NCBI GenBank assembly: GCA_003116975.1
Contig: BGKB01000014.1
Location: 638,601 to 702,600 of the forward strand
Length of the DNA stretch: 64,000 bases
From: Aurantiochytrium sp. KH105
Taxonomy: Eukaryota; Sar; Bigyra; Thraustochytrida; Thraustochytriidae
Direction of reading: 5' to 3'
Of the stretch, positions 48,544-61,800 are shown in pieces (positions within the stretch are counted from its first letter, which is position 1; each line of letters starts with the position of its first letter). The position numbers and the translations under genes were made by a program. The notes under the pieces are model-generated. The model ran no database searches and had not been told where the DNA came from. It was given only the letters and a program-made list of their open reading frames with translations.

Positions 48544-49105
48544 GTTTTTGTTGCAGCTGATTGGTCTTGGGCCGCGTACGATCAGCTTCGTTCGAGTACG
48601 ATGGGTCGGTTTGGCTTTTTTCGACGCGAGGTAACGTGATGGTTGGTTCGCTCGTTGCTTGGCGGCTGCTTGTTCGACGGCCTGCTGGCTTGCTGGCTTG
48701 CTTGCTGGCTTGCTTGCTGGCTTGCTTGCTGGCTTGCTTGCTGGCTTGCTTGCTGGCTTGCTTGCTGGCTTGCTTGCTGGCTTGCTTGCTGGCTTGCTTG
48801 CTGGCTTGCTTGCTGGCTTGCTTGCTGGCTTGCTTGCTGGCTTGCTTGCCGCACCAGCCCACGAACCTACGAGCCCGACTGCCGCTGGCGTCCCGTGTCT
48901 GTCAATTCTCTGTCTGCCTCGCTTCTGCAAGCGACTTCTATACCCCGAAGTGTCGGTTGAAATTTTTTTTAAGGCCTGACGAGAGAAGAGGAGTCCCAAT
49001 TTTCGATCATCAAAAGAAAGCCCTGCTGGCACAGCAGGGCGACCGCACGGCGGCGCGCGCGCGTGGCGAAGGGCGCATCGCGCGTGCATCAAGCACTCGC
49101 GGCCG
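48544..49105. promoter_or_regulatory. Divergent promoter with 12-base minisatellite
   Basis: Only 562 bases separate the start codons of the SAP-like gene and the dynein gene, so this stretch should hold both promoters. About 160 bases (48690-48849) are a near-perfect 12-base tandem repeat, followed by unique DNA with a T run at 48963-48971. Confidence 0.55.
48690..48849. repeat. 12-base minisatellite GCTTGCTGGCTT
   Basis: About 13 tandem units of GCTTGCTGGCTT with almost no variation. Because 12 is a multiple of three, all six frames stay open through it, producing false Cys/Leu/Ala/Trp-rich ORFs. Confidence 0.95.
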
Positions 49106-49766
49106 ATGGACCTCGATGACGTCGCGGAGCGAGGCAGCAATGTTGACTGGGACAGGTGAGTATACCTAGAGAAAAATTGACGCTCTGACTGGGACTAACG
49201 TGAACGACCAAACACCAGAGCGCTCGAGGCCATCTTGAAGGCTATTCAGGCAACCGAAGATGCGGCTTCGCGCGTCGACGCTCGCAACGAAGACCTCACA
49301 AAGCGCCTCGTTACGCGCGAGCTGGTCTTTTCCGGCGCAAAAAGTATAGGCTTGGCAAGAAACCCTGATGATCACGATGACCAAAAAAATATCAATGACG
49401 ACAACGACGACGACGACGAAGAAGATGATGATGAAGATTATGATGATGTTGCGCAACAGCAGCAACAACAACAACAACAACAACAACAAAAGCAGCAAAG
49501 AGAAGAGCGCGCGGAGGACCTGGACAAATACAGCAACAACGAAACCGAAAAAGAGCACAAAAGCAGCAGCGGCATCCACGACGACAAGGATCGCTTTCAA
49601 CTCACCTCTGGATGGAAAGAATATACTGGCGGCTTCGTGGAGAAGACCGACTGGCATTCTCGAATGAAGAATCTTCGCCACAAGACACCAAAGACACCTG
49701 TCCCAAGACGCCCGCCAGGGAGCCCGTCAAGGCGCTTGGCTTCTCGACATCACCAGCAGCAGCAGC

Positions 49767-49822
<56 letters not shown>

Positions 49823-52800
49823 CGAAAGAGTCTCAAGCGCGAGGAGGACGACGAAGCTCATCATCGTCAACAGCACAATGCACTCAATAGAAAGACTCCT
49901 GCATCACCGCGGCCGAGCCCGGGTCGAAGGCTTCGCGAAAGAGACACCGACCGGGTCTTTTCCATCGCATCACCACACGACTCCATGTCGTCACGCATTG
50001 CCAACGCGTACAGCCCTGCCTTTCGGCTTTTGGAAACCCAAGTCAAGGACCTGAGAACCTTTCCCAGCTCGCATCGACGGCAAATGAAGCGGCCACGCCC
50101 CGCGTGCGCTTCGTCGAGCCACGATCTTCACGCATGCGCGCCTCAGCGGCTCACCTTTGCCCTTCCCTTGGGTCCCAACCAAGACGAGCGCACCACGCGC
50201 GTTCTTTATTTGACATCCTTTGATCTGGGTCCCGGCGTATGCGGTCACACGTGCGCGCAAGGCGAGGCACGCAAGTTTCCGTGCTTGCTTCAAGACGCCG
50301 AGTGGGTCGCGGACACGCATGCGAACCTCAGTGGCCGCAACGATCAAGGAGAAACACCTGCATTTCTGCAGACATTTAGCTCCATACGTAGAGTTGCCAT
50401 TCAGGTTCCATGCCAAGTCTTGGCGTACGATCACGTGGCGAAACTCTACACTATTCGCTTGAGCTTGCACGACGACGGACACTTTGCGCAAAAGCTTTGT
50501 CCTCGAACCATATTACGATTTCGCAATGAGCCTCCGTCCTGTTTCCAAGCACGTGTCCGGCACGCCGACGCCTTACGCTTCGTCCATGGCATGACCTGGA
50601 AGTACCAGAACTTCCTCGATACGCATCCTCGTCAAAGCGATGCATATATCCTTTCCAACGAGGTCGAAACACCCGCAGACGACACGCCCTCACGCGTGTG
50701 GGGTTTTCGGGAACGCATTGCCGCCCGCGCGTTGAATTTTCCAATCCGCAGCCTCGGCTCCGGTAGCTCGCACTCGGGCGACACAATGATCCACCTACAG
50801 GAAGAAGGTGGCAATCAAAGTCAGCTCGGGCGAGACACCTCGCGGAATTCTGTCACACTGGCAAGCATGCTGCAAGAAATGGAGCGATTACTCGATATTG
50901 ACGCGCCTTGCTCCGCGCTTCCTGGCTCCAGGTCCCGAGGAGACCGTGCACGTCCCTTTCAGGACCGCGTGCAGGAACTCGTCGACACGATTTTCACCAA
51001 GCTCTTGCCAGCAAGTCCTCTCACGAGTACTACGCAACAGAACACCTTGGAGTCCGACGAGGCCATGCCGGTGAATGCTCTCTCGGAGATGACGCATTTG
51101 CCACGTGGGATCGACAGCCATCTTCTCAGTACACGCATTGCTTTGCGTCACCTTGTCGAGCAAGTACACCACATGCTTGGCCAAGAGCTCACGCAGGTCA
51201 CCGAACAACATATGCACGAGGCAGCGTGCGCATACAACTTGTTCCTCAGCAGCAAGCCAGCCCGACAGCTGCAGCGCAGACGAAAGAAAATGCTTCGGCG
51301 CTGGCAGGGCACCCCGCTGTGGGCTCGACCTCGTATGCTGGGCATGCACATGGTAGCCATTGAGCAGTGGGGACTACGCGCCTTTTACAAAGTGCAGCAA
51401 GAAGCTCGCGTTGTACGGCAGGCGCGAACAAGAGCGAAAAGTCCAATGGTCTCTTTCTTCACGACGCGGCAGGCGATCCGCGAATCTGCCATCTTTTGTT
51501 TCCAGCACCTTCGCGAGTACATGTTCTTGGCGCAACACCTCGGCGCCGACTTACCGAGTGTTCTTGGTCATGGAGGCGTTGATGTTCATCTCTTTCTCGG
51601 CACAAAGGACCTCGCGCCACCACTTCGCGTATCAGTGTTTTCCAAAAAGCAGAGTATGCACTTGCAAACCGTCTCGCACCTTTTGACGAGCAAGTGGATG
51701 CATGGGATCGTCATGATCTGCCTCAGCAAGGTCCATGGTCAACCCGGGCCGGACGGTGGCACGTATAATTTCTACTCGCGGAGCTTTGAAGAACACCACG
51801 GAAGTGTCACAGAGCGCCTCGTGTACCGCACACGACTCGCAGCTCGCCAACACTTGTACGAGTACGTCCAGCTTTCGCTCGAGCGATACGTGGCCTTATT
51901 TCAGGCGAGCAGCGGCTTCCTCGCCTCGGCGTCCTTGCACGGTCCGTCCCACGGACGGAGAATGGATGTCGAGCTCGAAAAGCGTCTTGCGGCCCATACG
52001 CAGCGCGAAGGCCTGTTCACCGTTCAGCTGCTCTTTCGCGAGGGTCCAGAGTTCTCGCCGCCGCTCAATGACGTTCGACAGCGTGTTCTTGCCACGATAG
52101 AGCATCTTGCTAAAGCAATTACGAGCATCGAGGATCCCACTGACGATCTTATGCCCGTCCTCGCGGCGCTTCGGAATGTCTCGACCGAGGAGACCACCTT
52201 TTCATCCTCCGATGCAAGAGCTGCCCTTCTTCCCCTCGTGCTCCGCAGTCTCATAACGGTTCGTAAAAAACGATCTGTGCACGCTTCGCCCGTGCTGTAC
52301 GTCTTTCACCGCGCCTTGCAAGATGACGCCCAGGACCCTTTACATTTTGTCGCCGATTGCATATGGTCCGCAAGCTGTAGGCTCGATGCAATCGTCTCGG
52401 AGGCAGTGTCCGCGGCCGAGGAGGTCCTCGAGGTCATGCACGGCCTCGAAACAAAGATCCTCGCGGGAATTCACGCTGGATTTACAAACGTTACTCACCT
52501 TGACTTGAACATATATCGCGAGTGGTTCACACAGCCACTCGCACGCCGGAAAAACCTGTCTCCCACGGGTTCTAACAGCACTGAAAACTATTTACTTTTA
52601 GAGGGCGGTGCTCTTGGTGCGCGTCAAAGCACCATGCCGACTGTATCACGAGGTGCGGGTGGTCTTCCTGATCGCGTTTCGGAAGACTCCTTCCTCGGCT
52701 GGGGCGAGCACGACATATCTGCTACGGCATCATCCTCGTTTTCATCTGGCTCAACATCATCGACCCTCGGTCTTGATATCGCAGAACGGAACGAACAATT

Positions 52801-55800
52801 GGCAGCGCAAACTTCTGCGCCGGGGCAAGAGGAGGAGGATGCTGTAGTGAGCTCTGGCCCAAAGGCAGGGCATCAATTCACCTTTTCGCGGGAAACTGAC
52901 CCCTTTCCAAGAACTCACGCTGATCTTGAAGCAAACTATGAGATCTCGGACGAGCTCGGAGACGAGTCAGCCATGCTCGAAAGCTGTGAAAAGGAGGTTC
53001 TTCGTTTACGCCGCGTTTCGACGCAGATTGATTGCGAGTTACCCACGGACCTGCGCATTCCTCTCTTTCACGTCGAGTCTCGCGACGCCAAGCAAACCCT
53101 CAAGGCTCGATGCGAACAAATGGCCACAATCATCCTCGACGAGATTCACACCCAGGCCACGCGCCACCTGCGCAAAGCGGAACATGAATATGATCAGCTC
53201 CTCGCGGATGTTCAGCTTGGGATCGCCACGGCAGATGACCTTAGCACGCTGTGGAAGTTTGAGGTTGATCTCGAGAGAATTCTGGACGACATTGCGCAGC
53301 GGTGCCTTGCGCCCGCCCGACGCAGGCTCGACGCACTGGAGCGTTTACAGTACATGCAGAGCTCCGAAGACATTGCCTTTCAGGCCACACTGCTCGCAAA
53401 GCCAGATCTTGCTCGCACCACGTGCCATGCGTGCGTGGAAAAGGCTCGCTCGCACGAAAGCAGTTTCCTGGTGGGCCTCAACGCGGAGAAGGAGCGCTTC
53501 AAGGAACGCCTTGAACTGCTTCGCGCCCAGGTCGTCCAGCTAACAGCGCGTGACAACGTCGAGGAGGCTATGCAAATCGCCGCCGAGACGGAGTATCTCA
53601 ACGAGGCCGTTTCGACAGCCTGTAGCATGATGGAGCTTCTTGCCTCGCGAATTCGCGTCTTCGACCGTCCGGAAAAGGAGATTTATGGAATTCCTGTTGT
53701 CAAGAGCGAACACACGCTCGACGCTGAGCGCGCGCTTGCAGATGTGGTAGCCATGCGCAAGCGCGTCGGTCTTTTTAATCAACTTTGGTCCATTGTGGCA
53801 GATGCGCGGGAGACTGTTCAGACGTGGCGACGTGGCACCTTTTCAAATGTGAGCGCTGACGACGCCCTCGAGCTTATTGCTGGCGAGGGAGGTTGGGTTC
53901 CGGGCCTCGACGAGGTCTTGGCCGAGCTGAATGGAGCTGACGACGATGTGCCCCTCACCATTTGTCTCTCGGTTCGGCAACTGCTGCTCGACTTCAAGGA
54001 TACACTCCCGTTGCTCGGTCTCTTGACGAGCAAGGCTTTACGAGCGCGTCACTGGCGCCAAATTCTGGCAATCATGGTGCCCCTCGATGGCAACTTCCTC
54101 GGCGGCCTTCTCGGGCTAAATGATGGCGAGGACGATGGCAACGATAGTGGCGAGGACGATGGCAAAGATAGGGATGGCCAAGAACAAGCCGTAGAAATGA
54201 ATGTATCTGCCACGAGGCTCACACAAAGTACGCAGGAAAGCATCAGCGTATCACGTCGCAAAGCAGGACCATCTCGAAATGATGAAACCATTCGCTATGA
54301 CAAGGTGAGCTTGCATGCCCTGGAGGAACTGCACATTGCACGCTATTATGACGAGATTGCAGAGATTTGCGCGTTGGCTGAACACGAGTACGAAATCGAG
54401 CTCAAGATGGATAAAATGGCAGCAGACTTGCACGCCCACCGACTGCGCACCGCCAAAGTAGGCATCACTGCAGCGCACATCCTCATACTCTCTGGTGAGC
54501 ATCAGCGCGAGGTCAAGAACGCCAAAGATTCTGATGCCAAGAACAAGACCTTGCACGCCGATGGCGAGGACGCCGTCCAGATGCATGCGGCAACGCCCGC
54601 AGGGGAGGTAGGCGGTCTCGACGCAACAGGTCCTGGAAACTCGGGCGCAGCACAGGCTGTTGCTGCCGACAGCGCGTCTGGTGCCAATACCGCCACAACC
54701 CCGCAATCTCTCGACATGGACTCTATATTGCTGCTGATCGAAAATCAGATGATTGAGATGCAGCGCATTCAAGCCTCGACGTTTACAGAATCGGGAAACA
54801 TGACGGCCCGCGCCGAGGACTGGGCAAAGGACATTGCACATTTGCGGGAGTGGCTACAGTCGGTAAAGATGTTCCAGACGAAATGGGAGCCCATTGAAGC
54901 GCTTTTTGCTGACTCCGCGGCAAGCCCAATGCCGATCAAATTGAGCGAGAAGGAAATCAAGTCATTCCACTTTGCAAACCGGCTCTGGTCCCAGTTCACG
55001 GCCACCGTGAGTAATTGTCGCGTTTCGCTGCACCTACTCATGGATATCTTGCATGGGCGCAGGAGCGATACGGTTGCCGCACTGCAGAGACTTGCACAAG
55101 ACGATCCAGAGGGCGAGGAGTTCCGCGTCCCTGCCCTGCGACTCTTTGCCGATCTCAATGAGTGCATGGACGCCATCAATGAGTCTCTTGGCGGCAAACT
55201 CGAGGAGATCCGAAGAAAGTGTCCGCGATTCTACTTTATTGCTGACGCACAGCTCTTGGCGTTTTTGAGCGCGGCGCAGCGGGACTGCGCAGAGGTGGGT
55301 GAGCGTGTCGGCCTGCTCTTTGATAATGTGCAAAATCTCGTGTTTGACTGGGAAGCGCTGCCTTACGGCCAACCTGAAGGTGCTGCGGAGACTATTCTTG
55401 CTCAGTTCCGTCGACGGCATGCGCATCTTGGAAACAGCGCGGTCAAGGACGTTTTCGAGGTTCATCAAATGGTAGTACGAGGCTATACTTCGCGTCAGAA
55501 TTTGTCAAAATCGGCGTTTCGACTCGACAACCCCCGCTTGCCCGTGGCATTTGAACTCCGACAGCGAGTCGATGGTGCGCCCGTTGCGGCCCGCAAGATC
55601 GCGGTGGATGAGTGGATTCCAGAGCTCGATGTGCGTGGCAAGACACAATTCTTGCAATGCGTTGCAACTCTTGTCGAAGCCATGGCGGACCTGAGCACGT
55701 GGGACCCGCTGTCGCGTGCCATTCGAGAGTGCCCTTTTCAGGGTGCAATCCTTGCAGCACTTAGGGTGGCTTGCACGCGTCTCGTGGAGCAAGCCTTCGG

Positions 55801-58800
55801 AGATGTCGACAACTTGCTCGGCGACACAGCGTTGCAGGTCGTCAATTCGGGCTCCTTTCTCAAGAGTTCCACCACAGCGCTCAAGTCGCCGCGTGCGCAA
55901 GTGAACGGGGAAGACCCGTTCTTGCGTCTGCAAAGCGGGATCCAATTTTGCTGTGGGCTTCTTGGGAGCGGAAAGAATGCAAAGCTGCCTGTTTGCGCCG
56001 TGACACGCATTCAGGCCTGTATCACCACACTGCAGGACATACGAGATCGTGTGAGTGCCGCAAGGCGAAAACCTTTGCTATGGGAGCTTGCGTTTCGATC
56101 CTACCTGAAAGTTGGCGACAAAGGCGCAGAGACGTTGCACTTGCGAGTTGAGACGCTCGGGGCTCGCTTTACGCATGGACTTGCTTGGGACGCACTTGAG
56201 GGAACACGTTTGGTGATTGCTCCATCCACTCTTCGATGTCTCCGTGCACTTGCGCTTGCAGCCACGGCCGGGGCAATCGGCTGCGCTTGTGGGAGCGCGA
56301 CCGTGGGCAAGTCTGCAACCATTCGAGAGCTCGCTGACCTGACAGGAACACGATGCTTGACGATGTCTACGCTCACCGTGGGCCATGCCTCTGCCTTTGA
56401 GCGCATTTTGAAGGGCCTCGCGGCGACGAGGGCATGGGGTTTTGTGGAGGAAATCGATCTTCTTTCGCGAGCTCACCACGAAACGTTACAATTATGGCTG
56501 CGCGACCTGTTCCCAAGACTGGCCCACTCGTCTGCTCGGGAAAGCCGTCCTGCCATGTTTGCGACTACTCGAGGCGGACCGTTGCCGACCTCGTTGGACT
56601 TTCGGATACGCGTATGCCGACTCGAATCTGCAGACTGTGCCATTGTTTGCGCAAGCCAAATATTGTGTAAATTTATCGGCCTGAGCGCGCAGGACTGCAG
56701 CCAGCTAGGTCGAGAAGTAAGCGGTGCGCTCAAGCTCATTGACAATGGCGCCCAGTGGAATGCTGCGGTGACCTCACGCGTCGTCCGTGAGGCATGGCAA
56801 GCGCATGTGAGCACGGACTCCTCGTTAAACGCCAAGCAAGAGCACACGGGCGGACGTGATAGCCTGCTCCAGGTAGACGTAAAATTGGGCGCCTCCTTGG
56901 CACATGTACGGTCGCTCTTGGCGAACGCTCTCGTTCGTATCATGGAGGGTCGCGCGGAAGACTTTGAGACCGCAATCAATGTCATCATTAGCATATTTGG
57001 TGGCCAGCACACGTCAATGAAAGAAGCTGCACAAATCCTAGCTGGTCCTGCCGAAGCGGCCTCGCTTCGCCGGTCTAAAATTAGACGTCGACGTACGAAC
57101 CAGGCCTTGGGACTAGGCAGCAGCCCCCTTGGGCGTTCGAGCGGCAGCTCTCGGCGTCTTGTGGATGCTCCCGTTGCACGAGCAAGGCGCGACAGGGTCT
57201 TGCATACGTTGTTGGCGCACGCAATGACTCAACTAGGAATCGAACCAAGAGGCAGCGGGCTCGTGCCTGTATGTTTCGATGTTCTGCACGCGTCGGGGTT
57301 TTTGGACGCGGACAGCTTTCTGGAGCGCTCGAGTGTCATTTTGTTTGGCCCTCCTGGCAGCGGCAAGTCTCTGGTCTTGCGCATCATTGTCGCAGCGCTA
57401 AATTTGCTGCGAAATGTTAACCTTCGTGCTGCTCGGATCTTTGCTGACGCACGACCGCGCTGGCTTCAACGCGAGATCATGCGTGTTCTTGAGGCCAGTT
57501 CTTCAGCGTCACTAGCGTTCCAGAAGTTCGTTGACTTTGAGGATACCCGAAGTTTCTCGCTCCCTACCAATGTAGCAGACCTCGACACCATCTCCGGAAA
57601 GGACGTACTGGCCGTGCCTGCGAACGAAGCCGACAAAGCGGAGTCCAAGAAGAAGGAGAAGAAAAAACTCAGCGCTCTTGTCGATGGAGTCCATTTTGAA
57701 TCTCAAGATGACGAAGTCGTGGCTGCCAGCATCTTCAAAGCTGTGCAAGGCTTGTCGTGGGTGGTACTGGACGGCGATTTAGATAAGAACTCGGCGGCGA
57801 GCCTTGTGGAATGTCTCGTGGAGCCCAAAGATCATGCAATCTGCGCAACTAATCGTGAAGGTGAGGAACGTATCTTGCTTCCTCGGCGCGCCTGTTTTGT
57901 CTTTGAGACTGTGTCTCTGGCGGAAATGTCCCCGGGTATGCTTGCAAAATGTGCCCTGGTCCGCACTGACGACGCAACCGTTTCGTTTCGCGAGGTGCTT
58001 CATGCATGGTTAGCTTCGCCAGATTCGGAAAATGCGGCAACTGCTCCCGAGATCCCGCGCCTCGCGCTTCCCCACTTCTTTATCCCCTTTCAAAAGCGGA
58101 TTGAGGAAATGTGTGTTGTAGCGCTGCCAGTCTTGTGGGCGCTTTCGCGGCCCCAAGGCAAGGCCTTTCCAGCGCTCTTGCTCACCCGACTCGCTGGCAC
58201 AGTGAATGCACTGCTGGCAGGCTTCTCGAAACGTATGCTTGACGAGCGAGGCCGTGTGCGTCAGGATGTGCCGGCGCGCGAACCTGTAGACGCTGCTGTC
58301 ACCTTGGGCATTCTCTGGACGGTGGGGCAACTGCCGGGCCTCGACCCAAGACTTGTGGAACTTGCCCTTGCACGAGTATGGGGGGACAGTAAGTCATCAC
58401 CTGTTCGATCTGACGCGCGAGTCGAAGCTGCTCTTGCGTACGGCAAGGATGCGCGACGTAGCACGCGCGTGGGCATGAAAATTCCCGTAAAGCTGCCTCC
58501 GCGTGCGGCTCCCGACGAGGCTCCGTCTCTTTTTCTTCATGCCTATGACATTGATGCCGGCGCATGGGTGCCTTGGAAGGATTACACGTGCATGGCGGCG
58601 CTTGATCTCGTATCTCAGGACAAGGTTCGTATCCTCACGGCACAGCAGCGACGCGCGGCCTGGTTTGTTGCGGCACAGCTTCACTATCGCGCAGATGTTC
58701 TTTGCACGGGCCCCTTTCATAGCGGGAAGCGGCTCGTATCCGAGGCAGCTCTGGCCCTTTTGCGAACTCAAGTTGAAGAGGATTCTCCGTCTCGTCAAGT

Positions 58801-61800
58801 CGTTGTGCATCGCATGGGTCTTGCGCAAGGTGACAAACCGATTGGTATTTTGACCAAGCTTGATCGGTTTTGCGAGGGCCACTTTGCCCCGCCAGTGCAA
58901 GAGCATGGGGACTTTGGATCGATGGGTGGTGTCATGCCCTCTGTCGGACTCGTCTTTGTGGATGATTTGGCTCTCGACGATCCCTCGGCTGAGCCCGCGA
59001 AAGCGCAGCTCCGCCAGGCCCTCGAAACGGGCACAATTATCGATACCGCTGAAGTGGGCAAGATCAGGTTTCATGGATGTAGCTTTCTCGCAACGGCGCA
59101 GCGCATGCCGGCATCGTCGCGCCTTTGTGCGCGTTTCGCCGCAGTGGTACAATTGGGAGAACTCGAGGCGGAAGCCGTGACGGCCGCCTTTGCTTCCGTC
59201 ATTGACTGCAGAAACCAAAGGGTTGGGGCAGCCGATTTCTGCATGCCTTGGGCTAGCGTTCTCGACGATCTTGGAAAAGCCGTGCCCCAGCAACATGCTG
59301 GGGCGACGATCGTCGAAACTTGCAAATTTCTACTCCGTTTTGCCCCAGGCTTGCCAGCTCAGGTGGACAGCGTGATTAAGCTCGCAATTGCTACGTATGG
59401 CGCAGCTCTTGCGCATCACGCGCACAAACTCTCTGCGGAAGAACGTGAGCTCTGTATCCGGAAAATGATCAGCCGCGTCGTCCGACACGTGCCCGATGCA
59501 AAGGTCAAAGGCTTTCGTCTGGCCTTGTGCGACCACGCTCGTGTAGACGACGACCACGAGGAGGTAATCAAGGCGACGAGCGCATCTGACGAGGAAGCGT
59601 GCGATGCATGCGCGCACATCTCGAGCACTTGTCGAGGCAACGATTCGCCGGCCCACCCAGCGGACCAAGAGGAGAAAGATGGTGCCTATGAAGTTGGCTC
59701 TTCTTCTGACTCGTTGGCGGAGGATGATAGCAGTGAGGTGGAGAAGAACAACATTGCGGCTGAGGGCCAGGAGGTGATTGTGCTAGCAAGAGATGCGACC
59801 ACTGCTGAGATGAAGGAGCTGAAGCAGTTCTGGGAAACGCGGGCGTGCAATTTCCCTTCAATATTTCTTGCGCGTCAGGTCTGCAGCATGGAGATGGCAG
59901 TTGCCGCGCCAAGCTCGACGGATGGAGCAACTTGCGTGGTTCTTTTGGAGTCCCTGGGAAGCCCGCATCTCCGAGAACTAGTGGTTCAAGAGGCAGCAAG
60001 ACGTCTTGGATACAAGGTGGTCGAGGCTAGCGTGGCCACGGACGAAGTTACGTGGCATGAGACCTTGCGCAAGGTTCTTGTCGCGACGGGAAGTGGCGAA
60101 GACAAGGTGCTCTTGTATGTAGAAGCAGGGAGCCAGGCGGGCTGCGACAATCTGCCATTTCTGGATGATCTGGTTCAACTCGCACGTCGCGGCTCGGTGG
60201 ATCATTTAATTGATTGGTCGCAGCTTGGGCTCGGGGCTGAGGATGCAGCCCAGGGTGCTGATGCAAGCGTCGCGGCACGGCAGCAGATTGTTGCGTCGCA
60301 GCACAGAGATCCGGGAAAGATGTCGCAGGGCACACAACGCGCACTTGTGCACGACGACTTTGTTCGCCACATTCGCCAGCGGTTGAAAGTTGTCTTTTGT
60401 GTGGAATCGGCAGAACGGATCCCGCGCGGGCTCCGAGGTGCACATCTTGTCAAGACGGAGCGACCAACGCTGGAGGATCTGGCGGATTTGGCGGTCCAAG
60501 TAGCCAAACGCAGCGCCGCAAACGCCCTGGGAGACGAGAAACGTGGCACGGAGCTCATTTCGCTGTTCAAGCGAGCTGCTGGGGAGAATGAGGGTGCAAG
60601 TGGGACGGAAGACAGCCTCTTTGAGTTTTGCCAGGTGCTCTTTGAAGTGCATGCACTTGCGACACGTGGTGAGGAAGATGGTCTGCTCGGTGACGTGAAT
60701 GACTTGCTGCGTCTTGTGTGGGCGGCAAGTCGGCGTCTCGCGCAAAGTCGTGCTGAGCTCGAGAAGAAGTTTGCCGAGACCGAGCAAGCCCTTTTGATGG
60801 TGGACGTAGCTTCTCTGTTTGCGGTGAGCATGCGCGGTGAGCTGGCGATGCTGCAACCCAAGCTGGACGCTGCGGAGGCTGTGCTTGAAGCAGCGAGCGC
60901 AGAATCCAGGAGTCTTGCGGAGGAGCTGACTCTTGCGACCGGAAATCTCGAGGCAAAAACGGCAACATGGACCTTTACGGATGCCGAGGTGCGCAGGCTG
61001 CGCAGCGTCATCTCGTCTGCAATTGACGAGATTGGGCCCTTGCTCTCGAGTACCACAGAGAGTCTTGGCAAGCTCTCACGAGCTCGCATTGTTGAGGTGC
61101 GCAACTTGCGCAATCCCAATAGCGCAACGCGGGCCGTTCTCCGTTCCTTGTATCTCTTGGGGAGTGGCGAAGCCTTGGATGCGCGCGAAAGAGCGCTTGC
61201 CTTGGAGCAAGAGCGCGTGGAACGCGAAAGTGCTGCTCGACAGGAATCGGCAGAGTATTTGCAGCAGCGACGCGACGAAGTCGCTGAGCAATTTGCGCCC
61301 AAGCAGTACTATTGGGAGAAAGCCGTGTCTACCGAGCTGTTGGACGATCCAGGACTCTGCGGGCGGCTTTTAGCTTTGCAGAAGGATGCGATTGGCGATG
61401 ACGTGATTGCAGAAGTGCAGCGATTGCTTGCCACATCAACGGTACGCGAAGCCTTTAATCTTGACGTATCGGCGGATGGCAGCCTATCAATGAATGGCGG
61501 CGGGCGTCGAAAATTCGTGGATTGCCGGCCAACGCTAGAAATTCTTTTAGGTTGGATGTTGGCGGTCTTGAGGTACCGCCAAGTTCTTCATTCTGTTCGT
61601 CCGCTGCAGGAGTCGCTGCAGCGCAGTCTGACAGAGTTGGCCGTGCTCGACACGGAGCGCAAAGAACTCGCGCAAGTTGTTGCGGATGCGCAGCATCGAT
61701 CGCGGGAGGCGTCCAAGCGACGGCGAGACGCAGCAGCAACGCAGGAGCAAGCGCGGGACCGTATCGATATGATTGGGGTTAAAAGCGAACGCGCACGGCA

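Noticed and set aside
48561..49169. Leu/Ala/Cys- and Gln/Ala/Ser-rich frames of 90-250 codons on both strands
   Set aside because: All are translations of the 12-base minisatellite, which cannot contain a stop in any frame.
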